DNA of 64,000 nucleotides from Cryptomeria japonica (taxonomy: Eukaryota > Streptophyta > Pinopsida > Cupressales > Cupressaceae): contig NC_081414.1 in NCBI RefSeq assembly GCF_030272615.1, positions 231,633,733 to 231,697,732 on the forward strand, given 5' to 3'. Made by a program: the position numbers and the translations under genes. Every line of letters starts with the position of its first letter. The stretch's first letter is position 1. The notes below the pieces were generated by a model. It ran no database searches. It was not told the origin of the DNA and worked only from the letters and a program-made list of their open reading frames with translations. Shown piece after piece: positions 11,738 to 22,289 of the stretch.

Positions 11738-13234
11738 TGATAGTTCTGATACTTCCTGTAAGTACAGATCCAATAGCTAACAAGATGAGAGGGGGGGGAG
11801 TGAATCATACAAACTTAATCTTCCATAAAAACAACAGATTCAACCTCGGTAACATATACTTCAGTAATATAACCAAAACTGCTAAACATGCAAACTCAAA
11901 AGCATATAAACATCATAACACTCATAACACCAGATTTTACGTGGAAACCCAAATAGGGAAAAACCACTATGGGATTTCGGACCCACTAAGAAATATACTC
12001 TTCTAGAGTATGCTCAGTTAAAAGCAAATCCTATTAAAGATTACAAACACATTGCTAGATTTGACTTGGCTAAGGGATTTCCCTCAGATCTGTTAGGATC
12101 TCCACCTTGTTAGAAGTGACCTTGTTAAAGGATTTCAAACACTCAATCAGAATGTCACCTTGCTAGAGGGTTTTACAAATAAGACTGTTAAGTCCACTCG
12201 GTTAAGAGATTTTCTGTCACTTTACAAAATAACAGTAATAAAAATCTATCTGCAACTTCACATCTAAAATGCTAAAGTAGATTCTTATTTGCTCAATACA
12301 ATAGGACTTATCTTGTCCATTTGCTGGGCTCTATACTTTGTTATTCAAACAGGTCTTCAAGCTTCTGTGCTCGGTAATCACTATGGAGCATCCTTGTGCA
12401 TACACTTGCCCGCATACATTGTTTATCAACAGTTCCTTATTTATAAACAATTTGCCAACCGCTTAATCTCCTTGATCACATTTCCCATGATCAATCATAG
12501 CCATCAAATCTTCAAACTTTGACCAGGTTCAATGTATCCTTTGATCTAAAAAACGTTTTACCCCACCTTGGAACTTGCATATTTTTCTTGGAATTTGTGC
12601 TAGGGTATTGCGGTTCAATCTGAGCTGTAGATCTTCTTGTCGATTTTCCTTTGCCATAGATTCTTTAACAAACTTCATGCATGACATACAAATCATTTAA
12701 TCATAGCCAGCCCATCAGCTTCCTTCATTAAATCATGCTTTTATTCATTCAATGCATTTTGTTACTACTTGGTTGCAACTCGGTAAATACTAAACTTCAC
12801 TCGGTAGACATTCTGCCTTCATTAACCGATAGCGATAACCTTAGGGTTTACCGACTAGGTTCTTTGCTCAGTAACATACTATAGTATTAACCTTACAATC
12901 AATAACATATGTAGGATATCAAAACAATATAAACATCATAATCTCATCATTGTCTAACTCGGTAATAGTTTCCCATTGAATAACTTATTTCTCCCCTTAT
13001 TCATCATATTCTTTCTGTGTCTTTTGCCGACATCTTTATACTCATCAAATCATACTTTTTAAGATATGGCAACATCATACTGAATTAGAAAATCAATTTC
13101 TTGACATCAATGACAAAATAATAATATTAAGACAGTAAACATCCTTAATCAGTTATATCCATAATCATCAACAACCTTCTCAATATCCTTATTGAAATAC
13201 CAACAATATCTCCTTGTCTGTTATAATGCCAACA
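11738..13234 (-). repeat. 3' LTR of copia E (1497 bp)
   Basis: Starts TGATAGTTCTG and ends ATGCCAACA on the plus strand. It aligns base for base with 17893-19409. By eye over the first 240 bases about 4% of positions differ, many as transitions. The right-hand partner is longer mainly because it has an extra 23-bp unit. Confidence 0.95.
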
Positions 13235-13247
13235 ATCTCCCCCTTTG
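13235..13247 (-). promoter_or_regulatory. Polypurine tract of copia E
   Basis: Minus strand GCCAAAGGGGGAGAT abuts the 3' LTR start (TGTTGGC). The AAAGGGGGAGA core is a typical plus-strand primer for copia elements. Confidence 0.85.
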
Positions 13248-13642
13248 GCATTGATGGCAAAACCAATTGATTTGACCTAATTGATTCGGATTGCTGTGAG
13301 ATTCTGAAATGCTGAAATGCTCTCCCCTTGTCATCAGTCTTCTCCCCCACACATTAGTATCTATTGCTTTTCTCCAGTCTTCTCCAGTCTTCTCCCGCTT
13401 TGACAACAATGCCAAAAAGTAAAGAACTAAAACATAATTTCTTCCTGTATGAAGTGATTTCCTGCTGTTATGTGTCAACTTAGTCTTGGTTAGAGCATTT
13501 TGTCTTCAATTCTTGTCCCCTGTATTGTTTCTTGTACTGTTTCTTATACACCTTTAGAAAACATCCTAAAGTGTGTAAATCAACATCAACTCCTAAAAGA
13601 TATTCTGTAGAGTCATCAAATTGATGCTTTCACCGAACTCGG

Positions 13643-14161
13643 TTAGTGAATGAAAGATAGGGGTAGGACCCCTAACTTACTTCTGAGATACTCAAAAGTG
13701 TCCCTTGGCAATGGCTCGGTGAAGATATCTGCTATTTGTTCCTTTGTGCTAACATACTCCAACACCACTTTCTTCTCTTTAGCTTCTTCTCTAAGACAAT
13801 GATATTTGATAGAGATGTGCTTTGTCTTAGAGTGCATAATAGGATTCTTTGAAATGTTAATGGCACTAGTATTGTCACAGAATATAGTTACTGGCTTGGT
13901 AACTTTCTCATTTATACCTTCCAACAATTGTTTGATACATGCTATGCTGGTACAATTCAATGGTGCAGCAACGCATTCAGCTTCTGCTGTTGACTGTGAA
14001 ACACATCCTTGTTTCTTACTAAGCCAACTCACTAGTCTTTCTCCTAAAAAGAAAGTTCCTCCACTTGTGCTTTTCCTATCATCAATGTTGCCTACCCAAT
14101 CAGCATCAGTATAAACTTTTAAATCAAAATCATTTCTTTTCTGATATACGAAGCCATAATC
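13643..14161 (-). pseudogene. Copia E RNase H domain
   Basis: This is the C-terminal domain of the polyprotein; RNase H removes the RNA strand during reverse transcription. Visible motifs in order are YTDADWVGNIDDRKSTSGG, then the STAEAECVA block with its acidic residue, CDNTSAINISKNPIMHS, KTKHISIKYH and ADIFTEPLPRDTFEYLRSKLGV. These are the conserved plant copia RNase H and tail motifs. The frame ends at a natural stop at 13643. A TAA at 14162-14164 separates it from RT in the same frame. Length and motif order are complete, so only the upstream stop breaks it. Confidence 0.92.
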
Positions 14162-15253
14162 TTAAGTGCCTTTCAAGTATCTGAAAATTCTCTTGATTGC
14201 TGTCATGTGTGTTTCCTTAGGATCTACAGAGAATCTTGCAACTATACCTACTGCATGTGCTATATCTAGCCTGTTGTGAACAACATATTGTATCTTTTCA
14301 ATCATGGATCGGTAAAGTGTCTCATCAATAGATGCAGATTCATCATTCTTTGATAGTTTACATTTGGTAGTCATAGGAGTACTTACTGGTTTTGAATCCT
14401 CCATTCCAAATTTCTTCAAGATTTCCTTTTTGTACTTGGATTGAGTAATGAAAATCTCATTTTTCATTTGCAGTATTTGTAAACCTATAAAATACTTTAT
14501 CTCACCGATTAATGACATCTCAAATTCTTTGCTCATTTCATTTCCAAAGTTCTTGCATAAAGAGTCATTTCCACAAAATATAATATCATCAACAAATATG
14601 GCTGAGATCAGTATTCCATTTTCATCATTCTTCATGTACATATTGTTATTTTCACTTGTCCTTATAAAACCAATCTTGATTAAATAAGAGTGCAATCTTT
14701 CATACCATGCTCTAGGTGCTTGTTTCAAACCATATAAAGCTTTGTTCAATTTACATACTTGATCTTTATTATTGTCTTCAACAAATCCTTCAGGTTGTTC
14801 AATAAAAACTTCTTCTTCTAATATACCATTCAGAAATGCAGATTTGACATCCATTTGATATACCTTGAAATTCTTGTAAGCAGCATATGCCAACAATGTT
14901 CTTACTCCTTCAAGTCTTGCCATAGGTGCAAAAGTCTCACCATAATCAATTCCTTCTTCTTGGGCATAACCTTTGCAAACTAGTCTTGCTTTATTTCGAA
15001 TGACCTCACCTTTTTCATTCAGCTTGTTTCTGAAAATCCACTTTGTATCGATTACATTTTTGTCCTTTGGTCTTGGGATTAGTGTCCATGTGTCATTCTT
15101 CTTGATTTGGTCAATCTCTTCTGTCATAGCATTTATCCACTCTTCACTGTTAAATGCCTCTTTCACTATCCTCAGTTCAAATTCAGATATCAGACATGTG
15201 TTCTGTCTCAGTTTGTTCCTTGTCATCACTGGATCATCCTTATCTCCTATAAT
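14162..15253 (-). pseudogene. Copia E reverse transcriptase domain
   Basis: An open stretch of about 355 codons carries the copia [22 protein letters not shown] at the start, [12 protein letters not shown] and [20 protein letters not shown], the catalytic-region [26 protein letters not shown], the polymerase box [12 protein letters not shown], and KYFIGLQI further on. The box is FVDD where most plant copias have YVDD. The second aspartate pair is intact, so activity would be expected from the domain alone. It is bounded by in-frame stops at 15254-15256 (TAG) and 14162-14164 (TAA), the only defects I see. Confidence 0.95.
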
Positions 15254-15658
15254 CTAACTTGATGCATGATGTCTTCTGACATACTTGGCTAAGATAGGCT
15301 CAGTAGGCTCTGTATGATCTTCTTTATCACTCAGTAACTGTATATTCTCTTCATTTTCTTCTGCAGTTTTCTCGGTAGGACTTGTCGGTTGAACATAGAC
15401 AAATTCATCATTATCTTCTGGTTCCTTGGAATTTCCTTCATCATTTCTTTCTGCAAATTCATCAATTTTCACATTTGCACTTTCTACTATTTTGTTAGAT
15501 GATTTGATCAGACATTTAAATGCTTTACTTCTAGAAGAATAACTAAGAAATGTTCCTTCTTCACCTTTCTAATCAAACTTGCCATTTCTATCATCCTTGT
15601 GTACATAGCATCTACTTCCAAAGATTTTAAAATAACTTACATTAGGTTTCTTGTCATA
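15254..15658 (-). pseudogene. Copia E integrase C-terminus and linker to RT
   Basis: This section runs through KPNVSYFKIFGSRCYVH (the copia P.....LR.FGC..YVH block) and KGEEGTFLSYSSRSKAFKC (the G.FLGYS..SKAYR block). An acidic, low-complexity linker rich in E, D and P follows, up to about 15254. In-frame TAG codons lie at 15659-15661, 15569-15571 and 15254-15256. The linker is the usual variable region between integrase and RT. Confidence 0.85.
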
Positions 15659-16453
15659 CTAGATTTCATATGGTGTCTTCAAAGTTCCTTTCTTCAGTTG
15701 TACTCGTTTCAGGGTGTAAACTGTTGTGCTTATTGTTTCTCTCCAAAATGTTTGTGGCACTTTCTTTTCAATCATCAAGGTTCTGGCACAATCCAAAATA
15801 GATCTGTTTCTTCTCTCAACAATTCCATTTTGTTGTGGAGTTCTCGGTGTAGAGACTTGTCTTTTAATACCATGATCATTGCAAAATAAGTTGAACTCAT
15901 CAGATGTGAACTCTCCTCCTCTATCTGATCTAAGATATTTCAGTTGTCTTCCTGTTTCATTTTCAACTCTTGCCTTGTACCATTTAAACATTTGAAAAGC
16001 TTCTGATTTTTCTTTTAAAAACATAACTGACATCATCCTTGAATAGTCATCCACAAATAATATGAAATATTTATCACCATAATAACTTTGAACTTTCATA
16101 GGACCACAAAGATCAATGTGCACAAGATCTAAAATTCCCTTAGAAGTGTAGGACTTACTTGTAAAGCTTGATCTTGTCATTTTACCCATCTGGCATCCTC
16201 GACACATAGCATTCTCAAGCTTTTCCAAACTTGGTAGACCTCTTACTCAGTGCTTCTTGCTTATTTTGATCAGATTATCAAAATTCACATGACAAAACCT
16301 TTTATGCCATAACCAAGTATCATCTATCTTTGCATACAGACACTTGTTCTGAGTTGAGTCAAGGTGAAATGTGTTACCTTTTGTTTGTGTCTTGGTAGCA
16401 GCTAACTTTCCATGCTTGTCATGAACTTTGACAGTTCCTTTCTGAAATTCTAT
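15659..16453 (-). pseudogene. Copia E integrase core with GAG-pre-integrase region
   Basis: Integrase joins the DNA copy to the genome. An HHCC-type zinc region reads WLWHKRFCHVN ... CRGCQMGK. The catalytic core has DLVHIDLCGPM (first Asp), LRSDRGGEFTS (second Asp) and TPQQNGIVERRNR (Glu), the D,D-35-E pattern of copia. Stops at 16454 (TGA, just upstream), 16247-16249 (TGA) and 15659 (TAG) interrupt it without changing frame. Confidence 0.93.
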
Positions 16454-16888
16454 TCAGTATCCTATATTGTTTAGTTGTGCTACACTCAACAAATTGTATT
16501 TCAAACCTTCAACCCAATAAACATCATTGCATCTTGCGTTGTCAAGAAGTGTTATAGATCCTTTACCTTTTATCGGACATGGTGCATCATTACCAAATCT
16601 TACATAACCTCCATCATAGTCTTCTAACATAACAAACTTGTGTTTATCACCTGCCATGTGATGTGAGCATCCACTATCTATGATCCAAGAATCATTAGTA
16701 TTTATGTGAGATATTAGGGCTTTTTATTCATACCTTTCTTCATCTGATCCATCTTTGATGGCCACATAAACTACTTCCTCTATATTAATTTCATCTGATT
16801 TATCATCATTGGATTCCTCATCGGCTATTAAGCATGACTTTCTATCTCTTCTTCTGAAGTCTCGGTGTCCTCTGTAATGATTATCTTT
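16454..16888 (-). pseudogene. Copia E protease region
   Basis: The aspartic protease motif WIIDSGCSHHM lies at about 16650-16690 on the minus strand, matching the D-S-G-[AC]-[ST]-H active-site signature of copia proteases. After it come GKGSITLLDNA and YNLLSVAQLNNIGY, the typical copia continuation (NLLSV.QL). Upstream is an acidic stretch after the Gag zinc knuckle. TAA at 16724-16726 and TGA at 16454-16456 interrupt the frame. Confidence 0.88.
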
Positions 16889-17827
16889 CTATTTGTCATC
16901 TCGGTAATCTCTCTTTTTAGTATAATCTTTGTCAGGACAGTTAGAAGCAATATGTCCTATCTTATCACAATTGAAACATTTCAAAGGTAGTTTTCCTTTA
17001 TACTTACCTTTGCCTCCCGGTAACCTTCTGGCTAATAGTGCTTCAACCTCTTCTTGCTTTCTGATTTCTTCATACAGTTTGTGTACTTCCTCCATTTTTT
17101 TGCGAAATCTTTCACTTGCTCCACTGTGATCCCCTTTAGTGTACTTACTCATTCTATCACTATAATCATCAGATTCACCAATATGAAAAGAACTAAATGT
17201 AGATTCAACTTTATTTACCGATGACCCACTGTTATCAAAGTTACTTAACTCAAATGCATGTAGCTTACCAATAGTAGCATCTAAAGAAACTGGCATATTG
17301 GGTATAGACCTTAATTCATTGATTGCAGATACTCGGATTGCATAAGTTGGTAGAAGGGTTCTTAATAACTTACTTGTTATATCCTTTTCTTCGATAGTTC
17401 CACTTGCTCCTTTGATTTGATTGACAATCTCCTTTAGTCTTGTACCGTACTGGGTCATGTTCTCACCTTCATTCATTCTCATAGATTCAAGTTGTCCTCT
17501 TAGACTATCCACTTTTGCTCTTTGAACATGTTCATCTCCACCATACATAGATATGAGCTTGTCCCACATTGCCTTTGCATCATTGCAGCCTTCTAGATTA
17601 TTAATCTTTGAATCCGTCAATGCAGATGTTATTTCAATCATTGCTTGAATATGTTCTTGCTTTGCCTTTATCTCTTCCATTGTCAATGGATAGGTGCTCA
17701 GTGTAATGAAATCATTCTCCAGATAATATACAACATATTCTCCAACTCCTGATAGGTGCAACTTCATCCTTTTCTGCCATGTAGAGAAACTTGACTTGTT
17801 CAGCTTCGGTGCATCCCTCTTATACAT
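16889..17827 (-). pseudogene. Copia E Gag (312 residues)
   Basis: Gag forms the virus-like particle and packages RNA. The frame starts with MYKRDAPKLNKSSFSTWQKR, the P.L....F..W..RM N-terminus of plant copia Gag. It continues through a helical UBN2-like capsid region (for example AKAMWDKLISMYGG, near residues 85-100). It ends with a CCHC zinc knuckle, CFNCDKIGHIASNC, at about residues 284-297. A TAG at 16889-16891 ends it 15 residues after the knuckle. The downstream protease is in the same frame, so this stop is probably a lesion, not a programmed Gag end. The start lies about 50 bases after the PBS. Confidence 0.93.
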
Positions 17828-17878
17828 CTTTGGATCTTTGCCTCAAGTACCTTTAAACTTTTTCTTCCGGAGTCCAAA

Positions 17879-17890
17879 GCTCTGATACCA
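17879..17890 (-). promoter_or_regulatory. Primer binding site of copia E
   Basis: On the minus strand, TGGTATCAGAGC follows the 5' LTR end after AT. It is the standard site complementary to the 3' end of plant initiator methionine tRNA. Confidence 0.93.
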
Positions 17891-17892
17891 AT

Positions 17893-19409
17893 TGATAGTT
17901 CTGATACTTACTGTAAGTACAGATCCAATAGCTAACAAGATGAGAGGGGGGGTGAATCATACAAACTTAATCTTCCATAAAAACAACAGATTCAACCTCG
18001 GTAACATATACTTCAATAATATAACCAAAACTGCTAAACATGCAAACTCAAAAGCATATAAACATCATAACACTTGTAACACCAGATTTAACATGGAAAC
18101 CCAAATAGGGAAAAACCACTGTGGGATTTCAGACCCACTAAGAAATATACTCTTCTAGAGTATGCTCGGTTAAAAGCAAATCCTGTTAAAGGTTACAAAC
18201 ACATTGCTAGATGTGACCCGGTTAAGGGATTTCCCTTAGATTTGTTAGGATCTTACCTTGTTAGAAGTAACCTTGTTAAAGGATTTCAAACACTCAATCA
18301 GAATGTCACCTTGCTAGAGGGTTTTACAAATAAGACTTTCAAGTCCACTCGGTTAAGAGATTTTTTGTCACTTTACAAAATAACAGTAATAAAAATCTAT
18401 CTGCAACTTCACATCTAAAATGCTAAAGCAGATTCTTATTTTCTCAATACAATAGGACTTATCTTGTCCATCTGCTGGGCTCTATACTCTGTTATTCAAA
18501 CAGGTCTTCAAGCTTCTGTGCTCGGTAATCACTATGTAGCATCCCTATGCATACAACTTGCCTGCATACATTGTTTATCAACAGATCCTTATTTATAAAC
18601 AATTTGCCAACCGCTTAATCTCCTTGATCACATTTCCCATGATCAATCATAGCCATCAGATCTTCAAACTTTGACCAGGTTCTATGTATCCTTCGATCTG
18701 AAAAACGTTTTATGCCACCTTGGAACTTGCATATTTTTCTTGGAACTTTTGCTAGGGTATTGCAGTTCAATCTGAGCTGTAGATCTTCCTGCTGATTTTC
18801 CTTTGCCATAGATTCTTTAACAAACTTCATGCACGACATACCAATCATTTAATCATAGCCATCTCATCAGCTTCCTTCATTAAATAATGCTTTTATTCAT
18901 TCAATGCATTATGTTACTACTTGGTTGCAACTCGGTAAATACTAAACTTCACTCGGTAGACATTCTACCTTCATTAATTGATAGCAATAACCTTAGGGTT
19001 TACCGACTAGGTTCCTTAGGGTTTACCGACTAGGTTCTTTGCTCGGTAACATAGTATAGTATTAACCTTACAATCAATAACATATGTAGGATATCAAAAC
19101 AATCTAAACATCATGATCTCATCATTGTCTAACTCGGTAATAGTTGCCCATTGAATAACTTATTTCTCCCCTTATTCATCACATTCTTTCTGTGTCTTTT
19201 ACCGACATCTTTATACTCATCAAATCATACTTTTTAAGATATGGCAACATCATATTGAATTAGAAAATCAATTTCTTGATAGCAATGACAAAATAATAAT
19301 ATTAAGACAGTAAACATCCTTAATCAGTTATATCCATAATCATCAACAACCTTCTCAATATCCTTATTGAAATACCAACAATCTCTCCTTGTTTGTTATA
19401 ATGTCAACA
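17893..19409 (-). repeat. 5' LTR of copia E (1517 bp)
   Basis: Partner of 11738-13234. It starts TGATAGTTCTG and ends ATGTCAACA on the plus strand. It contains a perfect 23-bp tandem duplication (18991-19013 and 19014-19036) that the other LTR has only once. The element's own transcription would start in this LTR on the minus strand. Confidence 0.95.
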
Positions 19410-19414
19410 AACTA
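19410..19414. repeat. Target site duplication of copia E, right copy
   Basis: AACTA, identical to 11733-11737. It overlaps the CTAT (19412-19415) that flanks LTR F. Confidence 0.9.
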
Positions 19415-19415
19415 T

Positions 19416-20780
19416 TGTGTTGTCATTGATGTCAATTGTAACCAGTAATGGAGTTGTTATGCAACTGGTAGTTGAGCTAGTGAAGGAAACCGGTATTACT
19501 TAAGAAGCAGTGAGATCAACTGGCAACCCTACTTGTTGATATGCCAAACCCTAACCAATGGAGCTTGGTGAATCGGTTGTGTTGATCTATGATCAAATGG
19601 TGATCGAAGGTGATCATGCCACATATGCATGATGAACGTGATGAGTTTCAAATTTGTTTTGGCATGTAGAGATAACTATTTTTATCTTGTGAATGAGCGA
19701 GTGCATAGCATGAAAAGGAAACCGTGTGATGAGTTACAGGATTCGATGAAGTAGTGTTCAAGGAGCAGTCAAGGTTGTCTTGTACAATGTGCAATGATTG
19801 CTATGTAATCCAATGGTTATGTTTGAACTGATTTGTTTTTAATCTCTATGAGATCTTAGGTTTGTGATGTGTTACTGACCTATTGTTTTGCTTATAAGGT
19901 TGATGAATTGTTTTGTTGTAGTGTTGACAATTTTTGGTTAAGTGTCATTGTGATTGGTTGTCGAACCCGAAGGAGTATCTGCAGTATGTTTGAAGGCATA
20001 TAGGAGCATGAAAAGGATCTGATCAAGCAGAGTAGTGCTATTTACTAGATCAGCAAAACCCTGTTATTCTCTAACAATTACAATAGTTAAATCCCTTAAC
20101 TGGGTAAGATTTAACAGGCTTAGTGCTTTCTAAATCCTCTATCCAGGTGATCCATTAGCTTGGATTTCAAACCCTCTATCAAGGTTACTCTTAATAGGGT
20201 ATTGCTTTTGATAGGGCATTATAGTCAATCCCTTAACCAGGTGGTCCTTAACCGGAACTGTTCCTAATAGGGCATTTTTTTTGTTAAGCTTCTAACAAGG
20301 CTTGGCTCCTAACAGGGTGAACTTTAGAAGAGTTTAGAATACTTGTGGGTATTCATCCCCACCTTAGTTTTTCCCATTTGGGTTTCCACGTCAAAAATCA
20401 TTGTGTCAAGTGGTGAATGGTTTTTGTGGTTATGTTTTGATATGGTTAATTTATTTAACTGGTAAATCCACTTAGATGTGTTAAGATGACTGACAATAAT
20501 ATGAAATGTGCTTTTACTATTGTTCATAAAGTGGTTTGATGTTTTGGTTTAATGGTTTGAGAGTTTCAGATCTATTATACTGTTATTTTTTTATGCCAGT
20601 CAATCGATTAACTTGACAGTGCTATTGCAGTTTGTAGTTCAGTGTTTGAACCAGTTAGTTCCGAGATTGATTTATGAGTGGGTTTTGAGTTTGGTGAAAG
20701 TTTAGCTGGTTATTGTATCTATTGATTCAACCCCCCCTCTCAGTAGTTGTCTGGATCCTTATTGATTCATCATATCATCA
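19416..20780 (+). mobile_element. Solo LTR F (about 1365 bp)
   Basis: Starts TGTGTTGTC and ends CATCA, flanked by CTAT on both sides (19412-19415, 20781-20784), a 4-base match where 5 would be usual. Its sense strand is plus. Near its right end is GATTCAACCCCCCCTCTCA (about 20734-20751), and near 20364-20392 the TTTTTCCCATTTGGGTTTCCACG block. Both are counterparts, reverse complemented, of conserved words in the LTRs of copia E. F is therefore a distant relative of E in opposite coordinates' sense. No internal region is attached, so it is a solo LTR produced by LTR-LTR recombination. Confidence 0.7.
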
Positions 20781-22205
20781 CTATCAACCTGTAGAAATCC
20801 CTTCTCCCAGTTTTAAAACTGTCTTGTATGCCTACCAAAAAATCCTCTAATCCAGGTGGGTGACCATCATATGATACGAACATCATAGACTTGAGTTTGA
20901 AAAATGGATCATATCTTTACCTGGCATATTCAAACTCCTTAAGGCTAATATCCTGTAACTCATGAATAACTGTTTTGGCAGTCTATATATTATGGCATGT
21001 ATAGTATTCTAGAGAAATTGGAAAATGACCTTGATTTTATGCTTGAGAGTCAAAAAAGATTGAAGCCCTACGATATACCTTTCATATTCAAGGATGATGA
21101 TGCAGTTACTACAGTATTGCGGGAGAAGGAGGGTTTTTCCTCTAAATCCACTTACCTGGATATAAGTGGAGCGTTGGTTCTGGAGGAACCATGTTCTCCA
21201 TTCTTGTACCATCTTCATAGCCTTAGGGGAAATCCAATACCTGACATCACCTATTAGTCTACAAATCACCGCATAGATGAAAGCATCAACGATCCTTTTG
21301 AAGTGGAATTTTTCTTGTTGGATGGGCAACTGAGTATAATACTCCCATTCTCTGTTTTGTCTAGGTACTTCCCCTAATTTGCCACTTGTGTTTAATCCAA
21401 GGTAGATACTGCTTCTAGCCACCATCCAAATTACATACGAAGTCATCAAGAATTTCTTCGTCTCCAACACATTACATATTTGCTCATGAATGTTATCTAA
21501 CACAATATATGCCCAATCAAAGTCTTCCTTACCTATGAGGATAGTGTGAATATAGTGAAACATCCATAAATGATAATGTTTGCAGTCCTCTTTTCTAAAG
21601 GCTCGATTGAGCATGATGATTAATTCCATTGGCATGTCCTTTAAGTCTTCTCTTAAAATGTTGTTAGTAGTCTTCAACCCTAATTTCCTTGGCTCATCAA
21701 GCCATACTTCATTTATATTGCCCCTGTTATCTACAACATTCTTCTTGAAAATCTTGACCGCCTCTTCTTCAATTGTTTGGAGGACCTTCTCGTGTTGGGG
21801 AATACCAAAAGTCATGGTTAGCATCTTGACCGATAGATCAACCATTACATTCCCTTTAGTGTCTCTGCAATTTTTGGTGTCCTTGTCATAGTGTTGAGTT
21901 ATGGCAAGGATTAGTTCCAGAGATTGTACTGCTTAGGGAAAGACTGTGGCTTCCACAAGCCCAAACCTCTTAATTCTCTTGTATGGTGCTTGGAGGGTTG
22001 GTTGAGCCACTTCCTACTTAATTGCATCAAGTTCAATATGCCCTATTTCTATATCGGTGACCCACTGTATCTCATTCTCAAATTTGGAGACCAATGTCTA
22101 TCCTTAGTACTAGATTTCATCATGATTGGGTTCTTCTCAAGCTCGACTTCACTTTTGGTCTTCTTCTTGGGAGTGGCTGATGTTTCCATAAGACTGCTTT
22201 AATCT
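20781..22205 (-). pseudogene. Element D ORF, N-terminal part (decayed, function unknown)
   Basis: A minus-strand open stretch of 278 codons (21845 to 21009) extends upstream in the same frame through AVQSLELILAITQHYDKDT to a stop near 21937, and more weakly to about 22200. It is a globular-looking sequence with repeated aromatic residues, for example HYHLWMFHYIHTILIG then DFDWAYIVLDNIHEQI then KKFLMTSYVIWMV. A similar pattern occurs in a second decayed ORF at 38970-39520. Below 21009 the frame shifts, but coding character continues to the LTR F junction and into 9439-11737. It has no signal peptide, zinc knuckle or RT motif. I do not recognise the family; plant retroelement Gag-like or plant transposon-protein families are what I would test first. 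Confidence 0.55.
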
Positions 22206-22289
22206 GCATAGGGGAATATGCATAATTAGTGCCTTAGGAGATTCACTCTAATCTAAACAATGGACTCGGGAATCATGGGATCAAAAGAA

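Larger units (their letters stand above)
11738..19409 (-). mobile_element. Nearly complete Ty1/copia element E (7672 bp)
   Basis: This element has every structural mark. It has two long terminal repeats (11738-13234 and 17893-19409, TG...CA) and a perfect AACTA target duplication. Its PBS complements initiator-Met tRNA and its PPT lies against the 3' LTR. The coding frame runs gag, protease, integrase, reverse transcriptase, RNase H, the copia order. From 17827 to 13643 it is one frame of 1395 codons with no frameshift but eight premature stops (16889, 16724, 16454, 16247, 15659, 15569, 15254, 14162, lower plus coordinate of each). It is therefore recently dead. It inserted at the border of solo LTR F, inside element D. 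Confidence 0.97.
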
